DNA of 64,000 bases from contig NZ_VOLC01000007.1 in NCBI RefSeq assembly GCF_009797935.1, positions 186,001-250,000 of the forward strand, written 5' to 3'. This DNA comes from Lunatibacter salilacus. Lineage in GTDB: Bacteria; Bacteroidota; Bacteroidia; Cytophagales; Cyclobacteriaceae. The position numbers and the translations under genes were made by a program. This document shows positions 18,745 to 27,579 of the stretch, piece after piece. Position 1 is the stretch's first letter. Each line of letters opens with the position of its first letter. The notes beneath the pieces were generated by a model. That model saw only the letters and a list, made by a program, of their open reading frames with translations, was not told the origin of the DNA and made no database searches.

Positions 18745-20418
18745 CTATTCAATGACGATTGCCCCCTCTTCCAATCGTAATATGGGAACAAAATTATTAT
18801 ATGATGCTTCGGAAAAATCAAAGCCAAATGTCAAAACTCCATCCATATAATTACTCTTCTGGAGGTTACCTTTGAAGTCAAATCCCTTTTCCGTGTTGGC
18901 CACACTTAAAACCCAATGGATAAGTTCATACCCTAAATAAGAATTAAGACCGGGAAAGGTTTTAAAATATTCAAAATAGGATCCTCTAAAATTCTCCACA
19001 GAAGGTGAGGATAGGTTGGGCGTATTATTACTTATAAAATGAAAATCCTGGGCCTCCATCATTTCATAACTGGCAAAATTGAAGTAAAGCCAACTGTCCA
19101 TCACGATAATGGGGACACTTGAACTTAAAGATTCAACCAGAGAAAATGTTGGGGAAGCTATGTTAGGATCATCGGAGAATATTACGACTATATCTGCTTT
19201 AGAACTACTGTTGCCATTGGAAAGGCCAACCTGGTCAAAAAAGGACCGCATATCTTTGGAGGCAACTTTCTGGCTTTTGACGATGGTTATTCCTTCGATT
19301 CGAGAAAAAGTCTCGAAGTTTTTCGCCAACAACTCATCCCGGGTTGTCCCTGAATAGGCCAAGGCGACGCGTTTACCTTGAAAACGCTTTAAATAATTGA
19401 CAGCACTTCTTGCCAACGAAATGGTGGAAGGACGAAACAGGAATGCCTCTTCCATTGATGTCAGACTTTCATTGATATTTGAAAGCGGGTTAACAAAAGG
19501 AATCTTGCGCTCGCTGGCAAAAGTAGCAACTACTTCAATTTCTTCGGGATAGATAGGTCCTACAATTACGTCTGCTTTAGAAAAAAAAGGGTCATTAAAA
19601 ATTTTTTCAATTTCTTCTGGTTTTCTTTCTGTATCGAACGTCCTAAGATCCACCTTTACTCCGTTTCTTTTCGCTTCATTTACCGCATGTAGAATCCCAC
19701 GGTACAGTTCGAATACAAAATTTGAAGCGGGAAGACTATTAACACCAGTCCCTCCAACGTAATTAAATGGAAGTATTAATGCAATGTCGAGGGTTTGATT
19801 TTGTTCCTTTGGCTCGAAAACTTTTTCGTTTTCTCCTTCTATATTTGGTGGTGTCACAAGCTTAATCCGTTCGTACACCCTACTTTCTGTGGATGAAAGT
19901 GAGGGCTGAGCAGCAAGCTTTTCTCTAAGGGCTAGCACTAAACCGTAATTCTCTTCAAACAGATCCAAATGTACCATCAGCACACTGGTTGGCACGAATT
20001 TCATGAAAGAGTAGGTGGCTTTGTAAGCCTCCATTTTTAGCGACTCGCTTTCTATCCGTCCGACAGCAGTCAGGGCTTCATTAAATTTATTTTGTCCGAA
20101 ATCAATCAAGGCTAATAAAAAGCTTGCCTTTTCTTTCTGATCTTTAGTCCCTCTATCAATAAGAGGTTGCAAGGTGGTTTTGGCTAATTCCGGCTGTGCA
20201 TTGTTCATCGCTGCCCTTCCGAAGTGATATCTAGCATATCCCGCCAAATCTCCAAATAGTTGATCGTCCATATACGGACGCAGTAGATCCATGGCCACTT
20301 TATACTCTTCTCTTTCTATTAATTGAATTGCCTGCTTATAATTCTCTGCTCCCTCTTGGGAAAATCCCCACTGGGGTATAGAAAGCAAAAACAACAAAAG
20401 GATTGCAATGGTCTTCAT
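18745..20418 (-). CDS. LppC-like periplasmic protein: helical repeats plus type I periplasmic-binding fold
   Basis: 557 residues with a signal peptide (ending near GFSQ). Residues ~25-180 are TPR-like helices. From about 215 (LDIALILPFN) a leucine-binding-protein-like fold begins, with VIVGPIYPEE, FVNPLSN, VALAYSG and a second lobe to ~500. This architecture matches LpoA/LppC-type penicillin-binding-protein activators and amino-acid-type solute receptors. No permease or ATPase genes adjoin it, which favours an envelope role, but that is inference. It sits between guaA and hemL on the same strand. Confidence 0.75.
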   Translation of the reverse strand: MKTIAILLLFLLSIPQWGFSQEGAENYKQAIQLIEREEYKVAMDLLRPYMDDQLFGDLAGYARYHFGRAAMNNAQPELAKTTLQPLIDRGTKDQKEKASFLLALIDFGQNKFNEALTAVGRIESESLKMEAYKATYSFMKFVPTSVLMVHLDLFEENYGLVLALREKLAAQPSLSSTESRVYERIKLVTPPNIEGENEKVFEPKEQNQTLDIALILPFNYVGGTGVNSLPASNFVFELYRGILHAVNEAKRNGVKVDLRTFDTERKPEEIEKIFNDPFFSKADVIVGPIYPEEIEVVATFASERKIPFVNPLSNINESLTSMEEAFLFRPSTISLARSAVNYLKRFQGKRVALAYSGTTRDELLAKNFETFSRIEGITIVKSQKVASKDMRSFFDQVGLSNGNSSSKADIVVIFSDDPNIASPTFSLVESLSSSVPIIVMDSWLYFNFASYEMMEAQDFHFISNNTPNLSSPSVENFRGSYFEYFKTFPGLNSYLGYELIHWVLSVANTEKGFDFKGNLQKSNYMDGVLTFGFDFSEASYNNFVPILRLEEGAIVIE

Positions 20419-20543
20419 TAAGTTGGAAGTTGATTCAAAGGATTATATCAATTATTATACCTTTTAGGATATCGTGGACGAAAATAGTGGATTTTGATTC
20501 AAGTTAAGACTGAAATCCCCAATATCTTCACACGTCCAAAAAC

Positions 20544-22073
20544 TTATTCCCATTCTATGGTGGCGGGTGGCTTAGAGCTAATGTCATATACCACTCGATT
20601 TACGCCTTTTACCCTGTTGATGATATCGTTGGAAATTTTTCCCAAAAACTCATAGGGAAGATGTACCCAGTCTGCGGTCATTCCATCTACCGAAGACACG
20701 GCTCGCAATGCTACCACTTGTTCATAGGTACGCTCATCTCCCATCACCCCTACCGATTGTATTGGAAGCAAAATTGCTCCTGCCTGCCAAACTATATCGT
20801 ATAGATTGGCTTCTTTAAGTCCATTTATAAATATCGAATCGACCTCTTGTAGAATATGAACTTTCTCAGGGGTAATATCCCCCAGAATCCGGATGGCCAG
20901 CCCCGGTCCCGGAAAAGGATGTCGTCCGACTATGTTTTCTGGAATATCCAAAGCCCTGCCTACTTCTCTTACGCCATCTTTAAATAGGGTTTTTAAAGGC
21001 TCTACCACTTTCAAATTCATAAAATCCGGTAGACCACCTACGTTGTGATGTGATTTGATGGTAGCAGATGGACCGTTTACAGATACTGACTCGATCACGT
21101 CCGGATAGATTGTCCCCTGCCCTAGCCATTTTACACCTTCCAATTTATGTGCCTCTTCATCAAACACTTCAATAAACGTTCTCCCAATTGCCTTACGCTT
21201 TCCCTCTGGATCCGATATCCCTTTTAGGGCATCGTAAAATTTCTGCTTGGCATCTACGCCAATAACATTTAGCCCCAATCCCTTGTAGGATTCCAAAACT
21301 TCCTCAAATTCATTCTTTCGCAGCAGTCCATTATCTACAAATACACAAATAAGGTTCTCTCCAACAGCCCTATCAATCAGTGTCGCTGCTACCGAAGAAT
21401 CTACTCCTCCGGATAAGCCCATCACGACTCTATCTTTGCCAATCGTCTGTATCAATTCTTCAACCGTAGCATCTATGAAAACATCGGATGTCCATTCCTG
21501 ATTGCAGTCACAGATTTGCACCACAAAATTCCTTAAGAGGTTTTTCCCCTCAGTTGAGTGGGTTACCTCCGGGTGAAACTGAATCCCATAGGTATGCTCT
21601 CCTTCAACTTTGAAAGCAGCCACCCGGACGGAGGAAGTGCTTGCAATGATGTCAAAACCTTCCGGCAACTCCTTGATCGTATCGCCGTGAGACATCCAAA
21701 CCTGTGATCCGTGGGTCATTTCAACAAAAAGACTGGAGTGGGTGTCAAGATGGCTCAAATTAGCACGTCCGTATTCTCTAATTTCTGAGGGAGCTACATT
21801 TCCCCCGTATTTCTGAGCTAACAATTGAGCACCGTAGCAGACACCTAGGATAGGAAGCTTCCCCCGTAGACTATCCAAGTCCAAATCAGGAGAACCTTCA
21901 TCCCTTACCGAACAAGGACTTCCGGATAAAATGATTCCTTTGATATCATCAGTGAGAGTTGGGATTTTATTAAAAGGGTGAATTTCACAATATACATTTA
22001 GCTCCCTTACCCTTCGGGCAATCAGTTGGGTATATTGGGAACCAAAATCTAGGATCAAAATCTGTTCTGCCAT
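20544..22073 (-). CDS. guaA: GMP synthase (glutamine-hydrolysing)
   Basis: Aminates XMP to GMP using glutamine and ATP. From ATG 22073 the protein is 509 residues. The class I amidotransferase domain has its catalytic Cys79 in GVCYGAQ and the His/Glu in [10 protein letters not shown]. The ATP-pyrophosphatase loop SGGVDSS lies near 225, and the C-terminal dimerisation domain ends in [13 protein letters not shown] two codons upstream (22079) is the alternative start and has an AAGGAGG 11 bases before it. The protein function is certain. Confidence 0.96.
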   Translation of the reverse strand: MAEQILILDFGSQYTQLIARRVRELNVYCEIHPFNKIPTLTDDIKGIILSGSPCSVRDEGSPDLDLDSLRGKLPILGVCYGAQLLAQKYGGNVAPSEIREYGRANLSHLDTHSSLFVEMTHGSQVWMSHGDTIKELPEGFDIIASTSSVRVAAFKVEGEHTYGIQFHPEVTHSTEGKNLLRNFVVQICDCNQEWTSDVFIDATVEELIQTIGKDRVVMGLSGGVDSSVAATLIDRAVGENLICVFVDNGLLRKNEFEEVLESYKGLGLNVIGVDAKQKFYDALKGISDPEGKRKAIGRTFIEVFDEEAHKLEGVKWLGQGTIYPDVIESVSVNGPSATIKSHHNVGGLPDFMNLKVVEPLKTLFKDGVREVGRALDIPENIVGRHPFPGPGLAIRILGDITPEKVHILQEVDSIFINGLKEANLYDIVWQAGAILLPIQSVGVMGDERTYEQVVALRAVSSVDGMTADWVHLPYEFLGKISNDIINRVKGVNRVVYDISSKPPATIEWE

Positions 22074-22076
22074 GCG

Positions 22077-22084
22077 CAAAGTTA
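22077..22084 (-). promoter_or_regulatory. Candidate -7 box (TAACTTTG) at the guaA start
   Basis: The minus strand reads TAACTTTG, ending three bases before the guaA ATG, with a TTTC about 20 bases upstream in the -33 position. If real, transcription would start at or next to the ATG (leaderless). Against this, an AAGGAGG lies upstream of the box, and the TTG inside the box could be the start codon instead. Confidence 0.35.
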
Positions 22085-22152
22085 ATCAGCCCTCCTTAAT
22101 TCCCGAAATAAAACAGGTTTTTTATCCCAAAACAAAAGCTGTTCAAGGTTGG

Positions 22153-23157
22153 TCAATCGTCCAACGCGTCAGCTGTCTCTCCCACAAATAGTGTATCAAG
22201 TACCTTGGCATTGAATCCTTTGTCAGACAGATACCTGGCAAATGTATGGCTAAAGCCATGGGTCAATAGAATATCTTCTGCCCCTGTAGCTGCGATTGCT
22301 TCATTGAGCCCATTCCAATCCGCATGATCAGATAACACAAATCCAGCATCCATCGCCCTTCTCCTTCTCGCTCCCCGGATATTCATCCAACCTGAGCAGG
22401 CCGCCGTTCTGTATGGAGATAGTTTCTTGAGCCAAGGGGTACCCGCTGCCGAGGGCGGCGCTAAAACCAAGGCGGTCCCATATTGCTGTTTGGGAATTAC
22501 TTCGGCTACTTTTTCGGCCTGGGGTAGGGAGATTCCATTTTCTATTAATGCCCTGTTGCTGTTCCATATCGCTCCGTGGAGATAAACAGGCCCATTTTCC
22601 AAGTTGAGATACTTCAATATGCGCTGTGCTTTCCCCAAGGAATAGGCATAAATCACCGAACAACGTCCCTGAGATGCATTGTCCTTCCACCATTGGTTAA
22701 TGGCTTTAAACACCACTTCCTGTGGTTCCCAATGATAAATCGGAAGACCAAATGTGCATTCAGAAATAAACTGATGGCATCTGACAGGTTCAAATGGGGT
22801 TGACACCCCATCTGCTTCTGTCTTATAATCCCCACTTACCACACTTACCTCACCTTTATACTCCATCCGAACCTGTGCTGATCCAGGAATATGCCCTGCC
22901 GGATGGAGTGAAACTTTCACCCCGTTCCTTATGATGGATTTACCATAAGCCATTGTCTCCAAGGAGATGGATTCGCCCAGTCGGTATTTTAATATTTTTG
23001 CGGAATCTTCATGGGCGAGGTAATGGTGCATTCCCCACCGGGCATGGTCAGCGTGGGCATGGGTTATTATTGCCATGTCTACTTCACGCCAAGGGTCAAT
23101 ATAAAAATTTCCCTGTGGACAATACAGTCCATTTTCCCTTAATTCTAAAAGTGCCAT
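22153..23157 (-). CDS. Ligase-associated DNA exonuclease, metallo-beta-lactamase fold
   Basis: 334 residues of the beta-CASP-like MBL family. THAHADHA supplies the HxHxDH metal motif near residue 33, SGDYKTEADG the next Asp, and LSDHADWNGL and LTHGFSH the C-terminal His ligands. Homologues are normally encoded beside an ATP-dependent DNA ligase, an Lhr-like helicase and a phosphoesterase, and take part in DNA end processing. Here none of these partners is in the neighbourhood; guaA and a flavin reductase flank it. Family assignment is firm; the repair role is inferred from relatives. Confidence 0.85.
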   Translation of the reverse strand: MALLELRENGLYCPQGNFYIDPWREVDMAIITHAHADHARWGMHHYLAHEDSAKILKYRLGESISLETMAYGKSIIRNGVKVSLHPAGHIPGSAQVRMEYKGEVSVVSGDYKTEADGVSTPFEPVRCHQFISECTFGLPIYHWEPQEVVFKAINQWWKDNASQGRCSVIYAYSLGKAQRILKYLNLENGPVYLHGAIWNSNRALIENGISLPQAEKVAEVIPKQQYGTALVLAPPSAAGTPWLKKLSPYRTAACSGWMNIRGARRRRAMDAGFVLSDHADWNGLNEAIAATGAEDILLTHGFSHTFARYLSDKGFNAKVLDTLFVGETADALDD

Positions 23158-23172
23158 AGTAGAGATCTGCTT

Positions 23173-23802
23173 TTAAATTTCCTTCAGCGGTTTGTTCGCC
23201 TGCGCATAACTCAGTCTTGCGAGCTTTCGGCCTACATGGTATTCATCCAAACCAGACACAGTCACCGTGCCAAGTTTCTCTAAACTGATAAACCCATCTT
23301 CTCCGAGTGCCTCTTCCTCCACAAAGACATGTGCGATTTCTCCAATGACCATAACTGTGCCATTAATTTGAAGGGTTTGGACTTCCGCAAGGGTACACCC
23401 TATCTTCAAAGGACTGGCTTTGACATAAGGCGCCCAAAATCCCTCTAAATATTCTTCATCCAATCCGGTTGCCTGAAACTCTGACTCCTCCCATCTAGCA
23501 CTCGTGTGGTGGGCCTCCCTGTAAAATGCTTCGGTCACATGGTTCAGGGTAAAAAAGCCATTGTCCAGAATATTTTCCAGTGTGTGTCGCTCCACGGTGT
23601 GTGGTCTAAAAAGAACCCCTATCAAAGGGGGGCTTGCCCCTATATGAAAAACTTGCGAAAATGGAGCTAGGTTAGTTTTTCCGGAAGTACTTTTTGTGCC
23701 GATTAAATTCAGGCTTTTATAGCCTGTAAGGCTATTAACGAAGTCTCTACGAAAGGATTTATCAGCAGATAAAATGGCTTTCTTGTCGAAATGCTTTATC
23801 AT
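23173..23802 (-). CDS. Flavin reductase-like domain protein
   Basis: 209 residues with the FMN-binding split-barrel pattern of flavin reductases: NLIGTKSTSGKTNLAPFS, HIGASPPLIGVLFRPH, and NGFFTLNHV. It likely binds FMN and may reduce it with NAD(P)H, or act as a flavoprotein in its own right. Its ATG overlaps the stop of the upstream 148-codon gene (ATGA), so the two are translationally coupled; it precedes the exonuclease gene by 15 bases. Confidence 0.85.
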   Translation of the reverse strand: MIKHFDKKAILSADKSFRRDFVNSLTGYKSLNLIGTKSTSGKTNLAPFSQVFHIGASPPLIGVLFRPHTVERHTLENILDNGFFTLNHVTEAFYREAHHTSARWEESEFQATGLDEEYLEGFWAPYVKASPLKIGCTLAEVQTLQINGTVMVIGEIAHVFVEEEALGEDGFISLEKLGTVTVSGLDEYHVGRKLARLSYAQANKPLKEI

Positions 23803-24242
23803 ATTGAAATCGCCTCTTCAATTGAGCTACAATATTTTATGTCCAATTTGTCAATTATATTATCTGGATTATTTTTCATGATTTGCTCTTTCGCAATCAT
23901 TACCATTTTTTCAAACCACTTCTCCTCGGGAAGGATTTTGCGATGCTTGCTGACTCCATAGCGCAACATTTCTTTTTTCCAAACCAAGAAATACCATTCC
24001 ATACTCGGTTGATGAAAAGCACGCAAAGCCCTTTTGTCAAAAATAAATTTTTCAAAATTTCCAGGTTTGATTATCTCGGAAATCTTGTCAAAAGTCTGTT
24101 TGAAATCTTCAATGGGAACGTAGTCAGTCAACAATTCACAGATAACAATGCCTTCATCATCATTTACAAAAATTTTCGCATACCTTTCCTCAAATAACAA
24201 GTCAAAGTTTTCCAAAGCAGACTTATTTAGGGTTTCTTTCAT
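23799..24242 (-). CDS. Conserved hypothetical protein, STAS/SEC14-like fold suspected
   Basis: 147 residues from ATG 24242 (MKETLNKSALEN); an upstream TTG at 24266 is less likely. No catalytic motif. The alternation of strands and helices (EGIVICELLTDYVPIEDFKQTFDKI, then FEKFIFDKRALRAF and a C-terminal segment IKYCSSIEEAI) resembles the small SpoIIAA/STAS-like proteins common in Bacteroidota, which bind lipids or act in signalling. This is fold-level pattern recognition only. Coupled by a four-base overlap to the flavin reductase. Confidence 0.65.
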   Translation of the reverse strand: MKETLNKSALENFDLLFEERYAKIFVNDDEGIVICELLTDYVPIEDFKQTFDKISEIIKPGNFEKFIFDKRALRAFHQPSMEWYFLVWKKEMLRYGVSKHRKILPEEKWFEKMVMIAKEQIMKNNPDNIIDKLDIKYCSSIEEAISI

Positions 24243-24329
24243 CGGGAATAAATTATTTGGTATCAAGAGGAGAATGAGGTAAAATCAAATACGATTTAGT
24301 AATGATGCCTCACCATTAAACAACGGAAT

Positions 24330-24629
24330 TCAATGAAATGTGTTTTTGCGTTGCGTTTTATTATGCTCAACCTCTTGTTTGAAATGGTCCATGTCTTGTT
24401 CAATCCTGATCGCATAATCAATTGTAGTTTTCATAAGTTCCTGTTGAGCAGCAATTTGTTCCTTTAAACGCGCCAATTCCTTATTTAATTCACTTAATTT
24501 GTCCTCATAGGCTTTTCTAAGCTTCTCTTTTTCCAATTGCGCATTTTTCAATTCGGCCTTAAAAATCAAATATGCTTCAGGTGGAGTTCTCATGCTATTT
24601 CTACTTAATTCACAGGGGAAAATACCCAT
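24330..24629 (-). CDS. Small coiled-coil protein, function unknown
   Basis: Up to 99 residues. Residues ~20-85 form one continuous charged heptad helix (LKNAQLEKEKLRKAYEDKL and on) typical of a coiled coil. No membrane segment. A second in-frame ATG at 24593 (MRTPPEAYLIFKAEL) is an equally good start and would give 87 residues. Not recognised. It lies between an SDR gene and the STAS-like gene with no overlap. Confidence 0.55.
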   Translation of the reverse strand: MGIFPCELSRNSMRTPPEAYLIFKAELKNAQLEKEKLRKAYEDKLSELNKELARLKEQIAAQQELMKTTIDYAIRIEQDMDHFKQEVEHNKTQRKNTFH

Positions 24630-24666
24630 TTCAACAACTCATATTTTAACTTTTCACGGTTTTTTT

Positions 24667-25356
24667 TTAACGGATCACCGACATTCCACCATCAACGTGG
24701 AGAACCTGGCCAGTTATCCATGATGACTTATCTGACAACAGATAAAGTGCAGCCTCGGCTATATCCTTAGCGTCCCCATACCTACCTAGAGGGTGTCTCT
24801 TCTTTGCCCCCTCCTTCTTGTCTTCGGTGGACAGCAATGAGGAGGCTAATGGTGTATCGGTCAGGGACGGTGCAACAGCATTTACTCGAATCTGCAAAGG
24901 TGCCCATTCCGCCGCAAGAGAGCGGGTCAATGATTCTACAGCTCCCTTCGCTCCTGCTATTGACGAATGGAAAACCAGACCCGTTTGGGCCGCCACCGTA
25001 CTAAATAGAACCACAGATGCACCTTTCGAATTCTTCAACGACTTAAAACAATCCTGCAGGACCCGCACAGCACCCAGAAAATTAATATCCAGATCCTGCT
25101 GAAAATCTTCTACTGACAGACGATGAAAGGGCTTTAACGTAATACTCCCCGGGCAATACACTACCCCATGAATCTTCTCGGGTAATTCATATAGTGAATC
25201 TCCGCCTTTAGTTGCATCAAACCGGTTGGCATCCGTCCTACTTTTAGAATAAACAAACGTATTTGCTCCAAGTTTCTCCAAGGCTTCGAGAATTTCTTTA
25301 CCAATGCCACTACTCCCTCCTATAATTACTATATTTTTATCTTCCATATTTACCAT
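24667..25356 (-). CDS. Short-chain dehydrogenase-like protein with altered active site
   Basis: 229 residues with an SDR Rossmann fold: the NAD(P) motif GGSSGIGKE is at the N-terminus, the C-terminal LSDKSSWITGQVLHVDGG is typical, and the catalytic Ser is in LFSTVAA. The Tyr of the YxxxK motif is replaced: the residues read IAGAK (ATA codon, Ile), with Lys kept. A sub-group with SIAxAKGAVE is known to me from other bacteria, so the change may be a family trait. Substrate unknown. folE lies upstream on the same strand beyond a terminator. Confidence 0.8.
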   Translation of the reverse strand: MVNMEDKNIVIIGGSSGIGKEILEALEKLGANTFVYSKSRTDANRFDATKGGDSLYELPEKIHGVVYCPGSITLKPFHRLSVEDFQQDLDINFLGAVRVLQDCFKSLKNSKGASVVLFSTVAAQTGLVFHSSIAGAKGAVESLTRSLAAEWAPLQIRVNAVAPSLTDTPLASSLLSTEDKKEGAKKRHPLGRYGDAKDIAEAALYLLSDKSSWITGQVLHVDGGMSVIR

Positions 25357-25408
25357 TTTCTATAATGTATAATTGAAAAGTGGACAAATTGTTTTGCCTT
25401 TGTTATTA

Positions 25409-25442
25409 CAGAAAAAACCGAAGTTGACTTCGGTTTTTTCTG
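25409..25442 (-). terminator. Terminator downstream of folE
   Basis: A 16-bp stem (25409-25424 with 25427-25442) closes around a two-base TG. A-runs and T-runs sit on both sides, so it works in either direction. It lies about 50 bases past the folE stop and separates folE from the SDR gene. Confidence 0.85.
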
Positions 25443-25491
25443 TAATATTGCCTACGTAGAAGAAATTAAAAACTATCTTATTATTTAACGA

Positions 25492-26193
25492 CTATTTTTT
25501 TAAAGTCAGATACTTCATAAACTCGTTGCGGGACTGCTCGTCTTTTTCAAACTTACCACTGTAAAATGAAGTCACTGTACTGCTATTCACATCGCCTACC
25601 CCTCTGGAGGACACACACATGTGGTTTGCATCAATAATTACAGCAACATCTTCTGTTCCCAGAATTTCTTTCAGTTCGTTCCCTATTTGCATCGTCAACC
25701 TTTCTTGAACCTGTGGCCTTTTGGCGAAATACTGTACGATTCTGTTTATTTTAGAGAGTCCGATGACGCTGCCGTTGGAAATATATGCAACGTGCGCTTT
25801 TCCGTAAATAGGCACAAAATGATGCTCACAATGAGAGAAAAATGTTATGTCTTTCTCCACCAACATCTCATTATATTTGTATTTATTATCGAAAAGCTTC
25901 GCATCAGGTTTATTTTTAGGATCAAGACCTGAAAAGACCTCGTTAATGAACATTTTAGCCACCCGTTTTGGTGTCCCCTTAAGGCTATCATCTGTCAAAT
26001 CCAATCCTAAAACGTACATGATCTCCCTGAAATGTTTCTCAATAAGCTCTATTTTGAGCTCATCATCCATCTCAAAAGCATCTTCCCGCAGGGGTGTTTC
26101 GTGTGACGTACCTACATGAGAATCTCCAATCTCATCGATTGCTTCACTATAGGTCATTCCCGTCGTATTCAACAAAGTTTCTTTCTGTTTCAT
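25492..26193 (-). CDS. folE: GTP cyclohydrolase I
   Basis: Opens GTP to 7,8-dihydroneopterin triphosphate, the entry to folate and pterin synthesis. The zinc and catalytic residues are in FSHCEHHFVPIYGKAHVAYI and in NHMCVSSRGV; KGTPKRVAKM is the family N-terminal signature. The ATG at 26193 (MKQKETLL) gives 233 residues; TTG 26205 and ATG 26157 are alternatives. With 26193 the gene overlaps the 3' end of the PTPS gene by 47 bases in another frame; with 26157 the overlap shrinks to 11. Confidence 0.95.
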   Translation of the reverse strand: MKQKETLLNTTGMTYSEAIDEIGDSHVGTSHETPLREDAFEMDDELKIELIEKHFREIMYVLGLDLTDDSLKGTPKRVAKMFINEVFSGLDPKNKPDAKLFDNKYKYNEMLVEKDITFFSHCEHHFVPIYGKAHVAYISNGSVIGLSKINRIVQYFAKRPQVQERLTMQIGNELKEILGTEDVAVIIDANHMCVSSRGVGDVNSSTVTSFYSGKFEKDEQSRNEFMKYLTLKK

Positions 26194-26563
26194 ATAATCG
26201 TACAATTAACTCGTATGTTTTATCAATTTGGTTTCTCAAAATATTCCAAATAACCACAGCAATGTTTTCCGCTGTTGGGTTGAGGCTTTTAAATTCATGG
26301 GTATCTAAGTTTAAATTCTTATGGTCAAATTTCTTGATGATATGTTCTTGGATTAAATCTTTCAACAACTTCATGTCATAAACATAGCCTGTTTCCGGAT
26401 CTATAGATCCACGCAACTTTACCACCAAGTCATAATTGTGCCCATGAAAGTTAGGATTATTGCATTTACCGAAAACCAACTTGTTTTTTTCTTCCGACCA
26501 ATTAGGGTTGTGAAGCCTGTGGGCGGCATTAAAATGTTCTTTTCGATACACGGTTACTTTCAT
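26147..26563 (-). CDS. 6-pyruvoyl-tetrahydropterin synthase / QueD family protein
   Basis: 138 residues. The zinc His residues are in FNAAHRLHN and HGHNY, and the catalytic Cys is in GKCNNPNFHGHNY. That last motif is closer to eukaryotic PTPS than to bacterial QueD as I know them. It acts on the product of folE, which is the next gene downstream and overlaps it. The product could be 6-pyruvoyl-tetrahydropterin (toward tetrahydrobiopterin) or 6-carboxy-tetrahydropterin (toward queuosine); no queC/queE lies nearby. Confidence 0.9.
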   Translation of the reverse strand: MKVTVYRKEHFNAAHRLHNPNWSEEKNKLVFGKCNNPNFHGHNYDLVVKLRGSIDPETGYVYDMKLLKDLIQEHIIKKFDHKNLNLDTHEFKSLNPTAENIAVVIWNILRNQIDKTYELIVRLYETERNFVEYDGNDL

Positions 26564-26847
26564 ATGGATACAAACTTGAATAAAATAACTTTGTTTAATA
26601 TTTTGTTAAAATAATTAAACATTTTTCACAATCCCTTCAGTTCCAGCAAAATTACATATCCTGACCACCGGGAATTACTAAAACGTCTATTTTAAAGCAG
26701 GTAACATCCGGGAATGGGTTTTGGGTTCAAACCAATCTACATAAATAATTGGCGATATTTTTAATTCCATGCAATTATTTACAACACATTTTGTTATCTT
26801 ACTCAGAGATCGTTAAAAAACTTTAGCCATTTGATATAAGTAACACA
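26564..26847. other. 284-bp divergent intergenic region, nothing firm
   Basis: Lies between the starts of the PTPS gene and an L,D-transpeptidase gene. A TAACTTTG box is present on the plus strand at 26586-26593, but it is about 255 bases from the plus-strand start and lacks a -33 partner. No RNA gene or ORF is recognisable. Confidence 0.4.
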
Positions 26848-27579
26848 ATGAAAAGAATTTGGTGTATTATAATTTTATCCCTTTTTGGACCCCTATTATC
26901 CCCAAAAATTCACAGTAGTTCCGAAGAAAGGTTTTCCAACGCCTCCATCTTACCCAAATATGCGGAAGACATCAATTACCTTACCGAATTAATATTCGAT
27001 GAGTTTGATGAATCAAAGCCATCTCCTCAAAAAAGCATGCTTGAAAAAGCATTAACCGGTTATTTCAATCTAATAGAACAAGGAGCCATTGCCACTGGAC
27101 GACCACTCACTATTATTGATTTTTCCATGCCATCTACGGATGACCGCCTTTGGGTGATTGATATGGAGAAAATGAAAATACACTTTCAATCTCTTGTGGC
27201 CCATGGGAGGAATTCGGGTGAAAATTTGGCCAAAAACTTTTCGAATCAACATTCCAGTTATATGAGTAGCGTGGGCTTTTACCTGACCGGCGAAACCTAT
27301 CAGGGAAACCACGGGTATAGCCTGCGACTGGATGGATTGGAAAAAGGCTTTAACGATCAGGCCAGATCCCGAGCTATTGTCATACATGGTGCGGATTATG
27401 TGGACGAAAAATTCATTTCTACGACAGGACGGCTGGGAAGAAGTTTAGGCTGTCCGGCATTGCCCATGGATACTCATGAAGAAATCATTAACGTGATCAA
27501 AGAAAAAAGCCCTCTCTTTATCTATGCGGAAGTTCCTGAGTATTTAGCTAAATCTCCCTTACTTAAACCCCTCGGATAA
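26848..27579 (+). CDS. Murein L,D-transpeptidase catalytic domain family protein (YkuD_2 type)
   Basis: 243 residues with a signal peptide. The catalytic domain covers about 75-230: VHGADYVDEKF supplies the conserved His and GRSLGCPALP the active-site Cys, the pattern of the YkuD_2 group. Likely a periplasmic enzyme acting on peptidoglycan stem peptides (cross-linking or amidase-like roles are possible). Its end overlaps the convergent second L,D-transpeptidase gene by 17 bases. Confidence 0.85.
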   Translation: MKRIWCIIILSLFGPLLSPKIHSSSEERFSNASILPKYAEDINYLTELIFDEFDESKPSPQKSMLEKALTGYFNLIEQGAIATGRPLTIIDFSMPSTDDRLWVIDMEKMKIHFQSLVAHGRNSGENLAKNFSNQHSSYMSSVGFYLTGETYQGNHGYSLRLDGLEKGFNDQARSRAIVIHGADYVDEKFISTTGRLGRSLGCPALPMDTHEEIINVIKEKSPLFIYAEVPEYLAKSPLLKPLG

